This document shows positions 18,385 through 25,806 of a stretch of 64,000 bases of DNA, in pieces. Within the stretch, counting starts at the first letter, position 1. Every line of letters begins with the position of its first letter. The DNA comes from Mycolicibacterium insubricum (lineage in GTDB: Bacteria > Actinomycetota > Actinomycetes > Mycobacteriales > Mycobacteriaceae): NCBI RefSeq assembly GCF_010731615.1, contig NZ_AP022618.1, forward strand, positions 372,001-436,000. The letters run 5' to 3'. The notes beneath the pieces are model-generated. The model worked only from the letters and a program-made list of their open reading frames with translations, searched no databases and was not told the origin of the DNA. Both the position numbers and the translations under genes were made by a program.

Positions 18385-18419
18385 GTGCGCCCGAAGGGAT
18401 TCGAACCCCTAACCTTCTG
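18385..18419. other. attL, 35-bp core repeat (tRNA-Arg 3' fragment)
   Basis: The 35 bases from gtgcgcccgaagg to aaccttctg are identical to 30855-30889 in the intact tRNA-Arg gene, and only these 35 bases are shared. No tRNA 5' half follows, so this is the displaced fragment created by integration. Confidence 0.92.
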
Positions 18420-18540
18420 GCCCCGGTTTTGAGGTCGCAACAGTTCGCGGTAGTCCGTAACAATGTTGCACTGCAATCTATCTCGACGGTGCCTAGTACG
18501 CGCAGATACAGGTAAGTACGGATCGGTTCGGGACCGTTTC

Positions 18541-18556
18541 TACGGGGAAAATACGG
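18541..18556. promoter_or_regulatory. Putative integrase arm-type site, left
   Basis: The string tacggggaaaatacgg differs by one base from tacggggaaagtacgg at 30781-30796 near the opposite end, about 140 bp inside attL and 60 bp inside attR respectively. A further agtacgg copy stands at about 18514. Paired short repeats inside both ends are typical of arm-type integrase sites. Confidence 0.5.
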
Positions 18557-18641
18557 AGTACCCGCAAACCTTCGGCCGACCGTGCCAGCGCGCCGAGAGA
18601 CGGGGTGCGGAATGCCCCCACCGACCCCGACGGGCGTCCCC

Positions 18642-18657
18642 CTCAGGGCATAGGGAT
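18642..18657. repeat. Left arm of 16-bp inverted repeat flanking the HNH cassette
   Basis: The sequence ctcagggcatagggat is the exact reverse complement of 19391-19406. In both arms a ttttttc run follows after 16 bases when read outward-in on matching strands, so the homology may extend further. The pair encloses only the HNH gene and its 87-residue partner. Confidence 0.7.
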
Positions 18658-18689
18658 GGCGAGAGGGAGCAGGTTTTTTCGCGAGGGAT

Positions 18690-18953
18690 CTACTCGGGCC
18701 AGGCCACGTCGATCATGTCGTCGGGGTTGAACATGCGCTCGGTGCCGGCCGAGAGCGTGAACGTCATGTAGTAGGTCCGCAGTCCGGTCTCGGTGTCGGT
18801 CCAGAACCCGTACTTGGCGTCGGTCACGAACAGCCAGGGCGCGGCGGGATCGTCGGATTCCCTGAGGTAGTAGCGATGTTTGCCGGAGAGCTCACCGGCC
18901 TTGCATTGTTCGATCCGCATGTGCTGATCATCTGCTACCGCAGGCGGGATCAC
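18690..18953 (-). CDS. Small hypothetical protein, last gene of the element operon
   Basis: About 87 residues, not recognised. The core KHRYYLRESDDPAAPWLFVTDAKYGFWTDTETGLRTYYMTF is rich in aromatic and polar residues and looks like a small folded beta domain; no signal peptide, membrane segment or metal site is seen. The GTG at 18953 is preferred because it gives a GTGA overlap with the HNH stop, the coupling used throughout this operon; an in-frame ATG at 18920 (MRIEQCKAG) is the alternative. With the HNH gene it is enclosed by a 16-bp inverted repeat. Confidence 0.6.
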   Translation of the reverse strand: MIPPAVADDQHMRIEQCKAGELSGKHRYYLRESDDPAAPWLFVTDAKYGFWTDTETGLRTYYMTFTLSAGTERMFNPDDMIDVAWPE

Positions 18954-19339
18954 CACTTGCGGGTCGTGAGGATCGTCAATCCCGGGGCACCGACGGGGTG
19001 TGTTCCGCCGTGGCGGTTGCAGTAGCTTCCGTCTGTCCGGCAGTGACCGGCTGTGTCGGCGAGGGGGATGCCGTAGTGGGCGGCGGCCGCGGCGGCCTTG
19101 GCGTCGATGGTGTTGGAGCGGGTGCGGTTGCAGGCGCGGTGGCTGGCATCGACGTTGTCCCAGTCGTCAGCCGGTCCGCCGAGGCTGACGGGCAGCAGGT
19201 GGTCGACCTGGAACGCGCCGGGGTCCAGGTAGTGGACGGTGTAGTCGATGTCGCGGCCGCAGATGTGACAGGGACGGAACTGCTTGCGCAGCCGAGCTCG
19301 CAGGCGCTTCGCCGCCGCATCGTTCTCACGCTGAGCCAC
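18950..19339 (-). CDS. HNH endonuclease
   Basis: A 129-residue protein with CHIC (residues 24-27), VDHLLPVSLGG (from about 45), and DNVDASHRACNRTRSN, the His-Asn-His beta-beta-alpha-metal fold with a supporting zinc site. A later CNRH could complete a second zinc site. HNH proteins in phages act in DNA packaging with terminase or as free-standing homing nucleases. No terminase is encoded here, so a packaging role would need a helper's enzyme. The GTG at 19339 is chosen because ggagg lies nine bases upstream; a GTG at 19348 directly abuts that site. Confidence 0.85.
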   Translation of the reverse strand: MAQRENDAAAKRLRARLRKQFRPCHICGRDIDYTVHYLDPGAFQVDHLLPVSLGGPADDWDNVDASHRACNRTRSNTIDAKAAAAAAHYGIPLADTAGHCRTDGSYCNRHGGTHPVGAPGLTILTTRKW

Positions 19340-19390
19340 CGCTGGCACCTCCGATCAGAGGGTGAAAGAAAAAACTTTCGGGGGGAGGAG

Positions 19391-19406
19391 ATCCCTATGC
19401 CCTGAG
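19391..19406. repeat. Right arm of 16-bp inverted repeat flanking the HNH cassette
   Basis: The sequence atccctatgccctgag is the exact reverse complement of 18642-18657 and lies between the tape measure stop codon and the HNH ribosome site. A nearby gaaag-N6-ctttc mini-hairpin (about 19362-19377) may act as a weak terminator or a translation signal. Confidence 0.7.
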
Positions 19407-19445
19407 TCGGAAGTCCGGTCGGGTCGAGGGGTCGGTGCCCCAGGG

Positions 19446-22400
19446 TCATCCGGGCCTCACTGCGGCGAGGTTGCGGCGGATGGTCTGGTTGTTCTTGGAG
19501 TCGAACGTTTGGGTGAGGGTGGTGGGGTTCATGCCGACGTTGCCGTTGATGACGTAGGACGGCGCAGAGTCGGGGCCGGGTGCACCACCGGAGACCCCGT
19601 GCTGGATCGGTTCGGTGACCGGCTGGCTGGCGGTCTTGATGAAGTCTGCGACGCCAGGCAGGCCGATGCCGCCGAGCGCCCCGCCACCGATCCCGCTACC
19701 GCCGGTGTCGTCTCCGCCGGAGAGGACGTTCTTGGCGAGTCCTGTTCCCCAGTTCGCCAGGGCCATTGCGGATTTGAAGTTGGGCCAGTCGAAGGGGTTG
19801 GAGATGACACTGCCGTCGAATCCGATCCCTTGCAGCAGCCCGGAGATCAGGGACTGGCCGAAGCTTTCCGCGCCCCCGTCGGAACCCTTCAGCTGCTTGT
19901 CCGAGCCGTTGGCGGCTTTCTCCTTCGCCGCGGCGAGTTTGTCTTCGGCGATGCCCTGACGTTCCTGCGCCGCCGCCAACCTCTGCGCCGCAGCGTCGCG
20001 TTTCTTCTCCGCGATCGCCACCTTGTCCGCCGACGCGCCCTTCGCCTTCAAATCCGCGACGCTCTTCTCCGCCGCATCCAGCGACGCCTGCGCGGAGGTG
20101 ACCGCGGCCTTGCTGCTGGTGACCCGCGCCGAGGCGGTACGCACCGCCGCCGAACTGCCACCGGAACCGCTACGGCTGGGATCCTCACCACCGGCGATGG
20201 CGATCCACGCACGCTGCGGGAACGACGCCGCACCGTCAGCCATCCCGCCGAACGCGCCACCACCGGAGCGGCCACCCATCTCCACATTGACGTTGCCGCC
20301 GTTCGGGTCGACGATCGTCCCCGCCGTGTGCCCACCACCGGCGCCGCCGTTGCGCCAACCAACCCAGTACGCGGCGATCCCGGCGGGCGGGTCACCCATC
20401 TGGAAGCCGCGCGCCAACAGCGCCTGGCCTTCCGCCGCTGTCCCGAACCGGCCGGACGCGCCGGTCAGATAGTTCACGATGGCGGCCTGGGCGCCGCTGC
20501 AGTCCGTGCCGCTGAGAGCGGGCGGCCCGCCGCGCACGTAGGCGCCGCCGCTGATCTGAGAGGCGAACTGCTTCAGCGAGTCGAGGGTGATACCGCCGTC
20601 TTCCATGACGGTCATCCCGAACAGGCGGGCGACCTCCGAGAGGATCGCGGCCGACCGCTTCCGCTTCCCCGGCGCGAGGGGAATGTAGGCTTCGCCGCCG
20701 GTCTGCTTTTCCGCGAACACCGTGCCGGCGCCGCGACCCGAGTACAGGCCCGCGGTTTCCGGCTTCCGGATGTAGCGGAACCCACCATCGGCCATCGGGA
20801 CGATCGCCCCAACCAGGCGGGGGCCTGCGACGCCGCCCAGGCCGGGGAGTGATCCGTTCGGTGCCAGCGCCGGGGCGCCGGGCTGGGTTCCACCGGCAGC
20901 GTTCTGCAACACCTGGGTGACGGTGATGGTCTTGTTCTCGTCCTTCAGCAGGGCTGCCAGGGCCTGCTGGGTCTGCGACAGGCTGTCCGGGTCGACCTTC
21001 GTCATGATCAGCTTCTGATCGACGATCCGGGCCTCGTATCCGAGGTTCTTGAGCAGCTGCAACGTCTGATCGCCGAGCGGGGCGGTGACCTCGATCTGCT
21101 TGTCGTTGCCCTCTTTCACCTCGGCGTTCATGGCCTTGAGGAGGTCGAGGACCGCCTTGCCGCCGGGGGTGTCGATCTTGATCGGGTGGTCGGTGGGGAT
21201 GTCACCGGACTGCAACAGCTGAGCGACCTTACCGAGCTGGCCACCGAAGTCCGAGAGGCTGCCACCCAGCGACTTGTAGGCCGCCTTGATCTTCGGGACG
21301 GTGGTCCCGTAGGCCTCGGCCAGCGCGGCGAACTGTTCATCGTTTTGCCGCAGCACCTCGGTCATGTCGCGGCCGTGCTGGGAGTAGTCGGCGGTGGTGT
21401 CGGCGAGTTGCTTGAGGACTCCGGCCAGGTCCACGCCGTTGCCGATCTGCTGATCGATCTCACCGTTGGCCAGGAACAGTCGGTCTCCGACGCCGCGGGA
21501 CGCATCTACCGGGCCTTGCAGTGTGGAGCGGGCCGCGTCGACGGCGCGGGTGTGGGCCGCGGCGGCGTCACCGGCGGTCCGTGCCGGGTTCATCGCATCC
21601 ATCGCAGCCTTGAGGGCCTTGGTCTTGTCGGCTGCGGTGGCGGTGTTGTCGGCGAGAACCCGCATGGCCGTTGCCATCTCGTAGACACCGGGAGCGACCC
21701 CAGCGGCGACGGCCTGCTGCTTCAGGAACTCTCCGCGAGCTAGTCGCATTGCCGCGGCGGTCTTCTGACCACCGTCGCCGGCACCTTCCAGTTTCTGCAC
21801 GAGCTGGTCGAACACCGGTTGCGACCCGTATGTCACGTCGGCCAGTGTCTGGTTGCTCATCTTCAGCGCATCGAGTGCGGTCTTGGCCTCTCTGGAGGCG
21901 TTCGCCTCGTCTCGGATCTCGTTGGCAACCGAGTCGTATTTGCCGCCAAAGCGGGGAGTGATCATTCCTCGAAGAGCTGCCCAGTTCCCGGTCGAGCCGG
22001 CCTTGCGGTATTCGTCGGCCCACGATGCCGTGCGTTCGCTCGCGGTTTGAAGTTCGTCGCCTAGTGCCTTGATTCGGTCGACTGCCTCGCCTTTGACGGT
22101 GTCGTCGAACGCGCCGCGGGACCGCATTAGCGCCTCGTTGAGGTCGGTCTGAGCCTCTCGTGTTCGCTTGATGGCGTCCTGGTATGCCTGCATCGACTGT
22201 GATGCCTGCTGGTTCTTCGCCATGACCGCGCCGATGGCGACGGTGGCGCCCATCAAGGCGATGTTCAGTGGTCCGCCGAGCGCCCCGACGAGACCACCGA
22301 CGGCAGATTTCATCGAGTTCAGTGCCCCGCTGCCCCGCGCGGCGAGGGTGGACCACGCGGCGTTGGTGCGGCTGATCGATTGCCCGGACATCATCGCCAG

Positions 22401-23837
22401 GTGCTGCTGGAGGCGCATCTCGTCGCTGAAGCCGCGGAACAGTCCGGTGATCCGGCTGCCGCCGGACTGGATGGATGCGACGCCGCGTCCCCATGCGGCG
22501 AACATTCCCGTTGTGGCCGTGCCGGTTTGGGTCATTCCGGCGCGCATCTGCCCCAGGATCGCCGGGATGGTCCGGAACCCGAGCCACGCTGCCGCTGCGG
22601 CGGTGACCATCCCTTGGTGCCCGGACATGAAATCCCCGAGCCCGTGAATCAGCGGGGAGACAGCATTCAGCGCGCCGGCCGCGGCTTCCAGTGCCACGAC
22701 GAACAGCTGCCAGGAGGAGACCCCGAGGCTGGCCGACGCGTGGGCGAGTGAGGTGCCGATCTGGCCCAGAGGGGGCCCGAGTTCCTTGGCGGTCGACCAC
22801 AGCGAAGCCAGGAGGGCGCGGACTTCCTGGGCGTTCGACTGGACCGCTTCGTTGCCGGCCAGGGCATGCCAGGCGCGTTCCACTCCGGGAATCCACCGGT
22901 CGAAGACCTTCTCGTCGAAGGCTTCGGACAGTTCGGTGATCTTCGGGGTCGCGGCGTCGATCGACGTGGTGATGCTCGTCAGGGTGGCGGGAAGGCGCTT
23001 GAAGCTGGGTTCCTCCGCTGCGGCACCCGCGCGGCTCAGCGCGGCCTTGACGTTCTCGAACGCACCCCGGACGGTCTTGCCCATGTTCAGGGCCGCCCCC
23101 GAGATGTTGTTGCGGATCGCCGCCTCGAACACCTCCGAGGAGATCTTCGCCTTCCCCGCCATCTTCTTGACCAGTTCAGGGGCGACGTTCATCTCGTTCG
23201 CGATCCACTGGTAGATCGGCAACCCGCGGCCGGCCAACTGGTTCAGGTCGTCGGTGTAGGCAGTGCGGCCGGTGCGGACCTGATTCAAGATCAGGCCCAT
23301 ATCCGACAGTGATGTGCCAGCCACCGCGGCGGCGTCGGCCGTCAACTTCAGGTACGAGGTCAGTTCCTTGCCGGGCTTCACACCTGCGGCGACAGCACTC
23401 GCCGCGATCGTCGCGGCGTCACCGAGCCCGTAGGCGGTCCCCTTCACGCTGGAGAGCGCGGAGTCCATGATCTGCGCGGTGCCCTGCGCGTCATGCCCCA
23501 GAGCAGTCAGCTTCCCGCGGGCGTCATCGATCGCCGTCAACCGGTTCAAGCCCAGCGTGAGAGCGGTACCCAGCGTCGCGGTGATACCCGCCGCTGCGGT
23601 CACCGCACCCGCCTTCAACGCCTTGCCCATCACTGCGGCGCCGCGTTGGCCGACCTCGGCCAGCTTCCGCTCCACCGCCGTCAGGTTCGTGTTCGCCGCG
23701 ACACCTCGGGAGAACTGCTGCCCAACGCGGCGGCCGGCGCGATCACCGTCCGCCTGGTTCAGTGCACGCCGGATATCCCGCTGCATCCCCTCGGCGGAGA
23801 CAGCAAGGGTTACCCACGCGGTTGCTAACTCCGGCAT
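19446..23837 (-). CDS. Phage tape measure protein with NlpC/P60-like peptidase domain
   Basis: A 1463-residue protein. The N-terminus (MPELATAWVTLAVSAEGMQ) and the segment with LGHDAQGTAQIMDSALSSVK and LNQVRTGRTAYTDDLNQLAG match actinobacteriophage tape measure proteins, which set tail length and line the tail tube. Hydrophobic segments lie near residues 76-100 and 515-540. A DCSG Cys (about 1113) and GGGHTAG His (about 1171) form an NlpC/P60-like peptidase; a coiled coil covers about 1226-1316. A strong aggagg precedes the ATG. No frameshifted tail-chaperone pair lies upstream, where one normally would. It is full length, with no frameshift. Confidence 0.93.
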   Translation of the reverse strand: MPELATAWVTLAVSAEGMQRDIRRALNQADGDRAGRRVGQQFSRGVAANTNLTAVERKLAEVGQRGAAVMGKALKAGAVTAAAGITATLGTALTLGLNRLTAIDDARGKLTALGHDAQGTAQIMDSALSSVKGTAYGLGDAATIAASAVAAGVKPGKELTSYLKLTADAAAVAGTSLSDMGLILNQVRTGRTAYTDDLNQLAGRGLPIYQWIANEMNVAPELVKKMAGKAKISSEVFEAAIRNNISGAALNMGKTVRGAFENVKAALSRAGAAAEEPSFKRLPATLTSITTSIDAATPKITELSEAFDEKVFDRWIPGVERAWHALAGNEAVQSNAQEVRALLASLWSTAKELGPPLGQIGTSLAHASASLGVSSWQLFVVALEAAAGALNAVSPLIHGLGDFMSGHQGMVTAAAAAWLGFRTIPAILGQMRAGMTQTGTATTGMFAAWGRGVASIQSGGSRITGLFRGFSDEMRLQQHLAMMSGQSISRTNAAWSTLAARGSGALNSMKSAVGGLVGALGGPLNIALMGATVAIGAVMAKNQQASQSMQAYQDAIKRTREAQTDLNEALMRSRGAFDDTVKGEAVDRIKALGDELQTASERTASWADEYRKAGSTGNWAALRGMITPRFGGKYDSVANEIRDEANASREAKTALDALKMSNQTLADVTYGSQPVFDQLVQKLEGAGDGGQKTAAAMRLARGEFLKQQAVAAGVAPGVYEMATAMRVLADNTATAADKTKALKAAMDAMNPARTAGDAAAAHTRAVDAARSTLQGPVDASRGVGDRLFLANGEIDQQIGNGVDLAGVLKQLADTTADYSQHGRDMTEVLRQNDEQFAALAEAYGTTVPKIKAAYKSLGGSLSDFGGQLGKVAQLLQSGDIPTDHPIKIDTPGGKAVLDLLKAMNAEVKEGNDKQIEVTAPLGDQTLQLLKNLGYEARIVDQKLIMTKVDPDSLSQTQQALAALLKDENKTITVTQVLQNAAGGTQPGAPALAPNGSLPGLGGVAGPRLVGAIVPMADGGFRYIRKPETAGLYSGRGAGTVFAEKQTGGEAYIPLAPGKRKRSAAILSEVARLFGMTVMEDGGITLDSLKQFASQISGGAYVRGGPPALSGTDCSGAQAAIVNYLTGASGRFGTAAEGQALLARGFQMGDPPAGIAAYWVGWRNGGAGGGHTAGTIVDPNGGNVNVEMGGRSGGGAFGGMADGAASFPQRAWIAIAGGEDPSRSGSGGSSAAVRTASARVTSSKAAVTSAQASLDAAEKSVADLKAKGASADKVAIAEKKRDAAAQRLAAAQERQGIAEDKLAAAKEKAANGSDKQLKGSDGGAESFGQSLISGLLQGIGFDGSVISNPFDWPNFKSAMALANWGTGLAKNVLSGGDDTGGSGIGGGALGGIGLPGVADFIKTASQPVTEPIQHGVSGGAPGPDSAPSYVINGNVGMNPTTLTQTFDSKNNQTIRRNLAAVRPG

Positions 23838-23847
23838 CGCGCACCTC

Positions 23848-23955
23848 CTAAATCAATTGCAGTAGTAGTGGTTTCGGTCGGTCGCTGCCGCGCGGGCGGG
23901 CATGAAAGGGGTGATTGCGAAAGCCACCCGCACCGCGCGGCAGCGCCGAGTTCAT
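23848..23955 (-). CDS. Possible 35-residue leader ORF upstream of the tape measure gene
   Basis: The short frame starts MNSALPRGAGGFRNHPFHAR and stops inside the tape measure ribosome site. Its start lies in the string ggagttctgacccatga, shared exactly with the junction before the 77-residue gene at 28467. A seven-codon frame (MPEAEF, 23959-23979) ends in that same string. The two may be real coupled leaders or remnants of longer genes; the protein is Arg/Pro-rich and resembles nothing known. Confidence 0.35.
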   Translation of the reverse strand: MNSALPRGAGGFRNHPFHARPRGSDRPKPLLLQLI

Positions 23956-23992
23956 GGGTCAGAACTCCGCTTCGGGCATGTGGTCAGTCCTT

Positions 23993-24958
23993 TCAGGCGC
24001 TGGCCGGTTCGGGCAGGTCGGTAGTGACGCCGAGCTCGGCGAGGTTGGCGACGTGGGACCAGAACATTTCGATCTCGGTGCGCCGGTTGTAAGAGCGGCC
24101 GGGCGCGAAGAGCTGGTCTGCAAAGTCGTAGGCGCGCTGGATGGTGTCGCCGTCGGGCAGCCAGGGGTCGTTGTCGGCGACCGTGAGCAGCCACTGGTTT
24201 GCCGGCACAGCGTTCATGCTGCTGTTGCCGTAGCTGTCGACCTGCATCGCACCGGCATGGGAGGCATTGAACCAGGCGCGGATTGCGGGTTCGGTGCTGT
24301 TGCGGGCGGGGGTAGTACCGCGGCGCTGCTGCCAGTACGGCACCACTTCGAGGAACCGCGCGACCTCACCGACGGTGTCGAAAGGCCGGCCGAACGCTCC
24401 CACCCCGCCGCCAGCGCCCCGGTTTCCGGCCGCGTACCGGCGGTGCTCGGCGCGGATCTCGACATACCGACCAATCAGACCTTGCACCAACTGGTAGTCA
24501 GCGACAGCGTTCTTCCCCGCGGCGAGCGCTGCGTCGGCGCTGGCAGGTTGCCCGGCGATCCGTTCGCGGTTGTCGCGTACCGCGGCCATGAGCTGGTCAA
24601 GCTGGCCGCGCAGGAAGTCCAGGGCGACATCGGCGTGATTCGCCAGGAGGGTGGCTTTCTGGTGGTGCAGGTCGGTCAGCTCGGTTGCGAGCATCTGGTG
24701 GAACTCGTGGCGGCCGAGCTGCGCGGTGTACTCGTTGCCGTAGTCGGCGCACATCTGCCGTAGGTCCAGTGGGCCGTCGCCGTCGAGGCGTTCGCGGACC
24801 ACGTCGAGGTATCGGAGGCTGACCGGTATCCCAGCCGCGGCGAGGGCCGGGAGTTCCTTCTTCAGCCGATTCTCGCGGTGTTCGGCTGCTCGATAGCCCG
24901 GAAGCTGGTCTAGTACTGCGTCTTTCATTGACTGCGGCATCGGCGTCATCCCTCTCAT
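23993..24958 (-). CDS. Unknown 321-residue element protein
   Basis: Not recognised. The first 170 residues are strongly helical and charged (GYRAAEHRENRLKKELPAL, ATELTDLHHQKATLLANHAD, RGQLDQLMAAVRDNRERIA) and could form a coiled bundle. A Gly-rich hinge GNRGAGGGVGAFG follows, then a compact domain with VDSYGNSSMNAVPANQWLL and WLPDGDTIQRAYDFADQLF. It has no membrane segment. It is immediately upstream of the tape measure region and could be a partner, chaperone or helper-interference protein; that is positional inference. The ATG at 24958 overlaps the previous stop (ATGA); an ATG at 24949 after gagagg is also possible. Confidence 0.75.
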   Translation of the reverse strand: MRGMTPMPQSMKDAVLDQLPGYRAAEHRENRLKKELPALAAAGIPVSLRYLDVVRERLDGDGPLDLRQMCADYGNEYTAQLGRHEFHQMLATELTDLHHQKATLLANHADVALDFLRGQLDQLMAAVRDNRERIAGQPASADAALAAGKNAVADYQLVQGLIGRYVEIRAEHRRYAAGNRGAGGGVGAFGRPFDTVGEVARFLEVVPYWQQRRGTTPARNSTEPAIRAWFNASHAGAMQVDSYGNSSMNAVPANQWLLTVADNDPWLPDGDTIQRAYDFADQLFAPGRSYNRRTEIEMFWSHVANLAELGVTTDLPEPASA

Positions 24959-25182
24959 AGGTTGAATCCGACGACGTGCTCGCGGCTGGTGTCGACGTGG
25001 ATCTTGTGGTCCTTGGCGTAGGAGTCTCGGCCTGCGGCCAGCGCCTTGGACGCCGATTCCCTCACCTGCTCAGGTGTCAGTCCGGTGTCGGCGGGTTCGC
25101 GCACTTCGCCGACCACCGCCTTGAACTCGTCGTCGGTCAGGCCGGCGAGCCACTGCTTGGCGCCGGCTTCCAGTGGGTTCAT
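24955..25182 (-). CDS. Small hypothetical element protein
   Basis: A 75-residue acidic, helical protein (MNPLEAGAKQWLAGLTDDEF, then ...LTPEQVRESASKALAAGRDSYAKD). No known family is recognised; the Leu-Thr-Asp-Asp-Glu-Phe pattern and two predicted helices resemble small regulatory or scaffold-like phage proteins. aggaa stands six bases before the ATG. Both ends overlap neighbours by four bases (ATGA at 25179-25182 and 24955-24958), so it is translated as part of the coupled operon. Confidence 0.65.
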   Translation of the reverse strand: MNPLEAGAKQWLAGLTDDEFKAVVGEVREPADTGLTPEQVRESASKALAAGRDSYAKDHKIHVDTSREHVVGFNL

Positions 25183-25517
25183 CGGTTCCTCGCTTCGACG
25201 TATTCGATGACGGTGCGGCGGTGGAAGATCCACCGGCCGGAGATCTGCACTCCGTCGAGGTCCGCGGCGATCCGGCGGGTATGCCGGGTGCTGCACCCGA
25301 GGATCCGGGCTGCTTCGTCGGTGTCGATCTGATCTGATTCTTGTTGCCGCACACCAGTGTTACGTCCGCCTACGGACATCTTGAGGTGCTCGTCCAACGC
25401 TCGCATCCACCCCGGAACGGGCCGCGCCCCCAGAACCCTCCACCGGATCGTCTCCGCGATGCAATACCGAATCCCGTGCAGCTGCTCGCCGGTCAACGGA
25501 ACGAACCCGCTATCCAC
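25179..25517 (-). CDS. Helix-turn-helix DNA-binding protein
   Basis: A 112-residue protein. The C-terminal half (IDTDEAARILGCSTRHTRRI, then ADLDGVQISGRWIFHRRTVIEYVEARNR) is an excisionase/MerR-like winged helix of the HTH_17 type: recognition helix followed by a beta-hairpin wing. The N-terminal half is helical (LHGIRYCIAETIRWRVLG). It may act as an activator of late genes or as a replication accessory factor, since it lies between the ATPase and the tape measure section. It is distinct from the excisionase at 28635. It overlaps both neighbours. Confidence 0.75.
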   Translation of the reverse strand: MDSGFVPLTGEQLHGIRYCIAETIRWRVLGARPVPGWMRALDEHLKMSVGGRNTGVRQQESDQIDTDEAARILGCSTRHTRRIAADLDGVQISGRWIFHRRTVIEYVEARNR

Positions 25518-25806
25518 CAGTCTGCCCTGACCGCATCTCGGCCTCGACCGCCGCCAACTGCAACTCCAGCGCCAACAAGGCGTTCCCGTCGTGCTGGTAC
25601 ACCGCGCTGAACGTGTTGCCTCCGAACCCCGCCAGGGTCCCCACGAACGCGATCGTGCACACGAGGCACCCGTATACCTCGTCGATGACGGGCAGCCAGT
25701 CGCCGTCCTCGCGCTTCAACCCCTCGATGAGCACCCGGAGGACCCGGGTCTGGGTGAGGTACCCGCCGCGCGGGTCCGGGTGGGGATCGCAGGCGTGGCC
25801 AGTCAT
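25510..25806 (-). CDS. Small hypothetical element protein
   Basis: A 98-residue protein, not recognised. It begins MTGHACDPHPDPRGGYLTQT and has a central hydrophobic stretch (VYGCLVCTIAFVGTLAGFGG) that could be one membrane segment or a buried helix, followed by an amphipathic helix ALLALELQLAAVEAEMRSG. It overlaps the ATPase stop by four bases (ATGA) and the HTH gene start by eight bases, placing it firmly in the coupled operon. Confidence 0.65.
   Translation of the reverse strand: MTGHACDPHPDPRGGYLTQTRVLRVLIEGLKREDGDWLPVIDEVYGCLVCTIAFVGTLAGFGGNTFSAVYQHDGNALLALELQLAAVEAEMRSGQTGG

Larger units (their letters stand above)
18259..18689. other. Left junction and terminal non-coding region of the element
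   Basis: No convincing gene is seen. Chromosomal flank runs to 18384, the 35-bp att repeat occupies 18385-18419, and the element's own left end follows. That end holds several tacgg-containing short repeats (near 18496, 18514, 18541, 18552), read here as integrase arm sites, and one arm of a 16-bp inverted repeat at 18642-18657. Confidence 0.6.
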
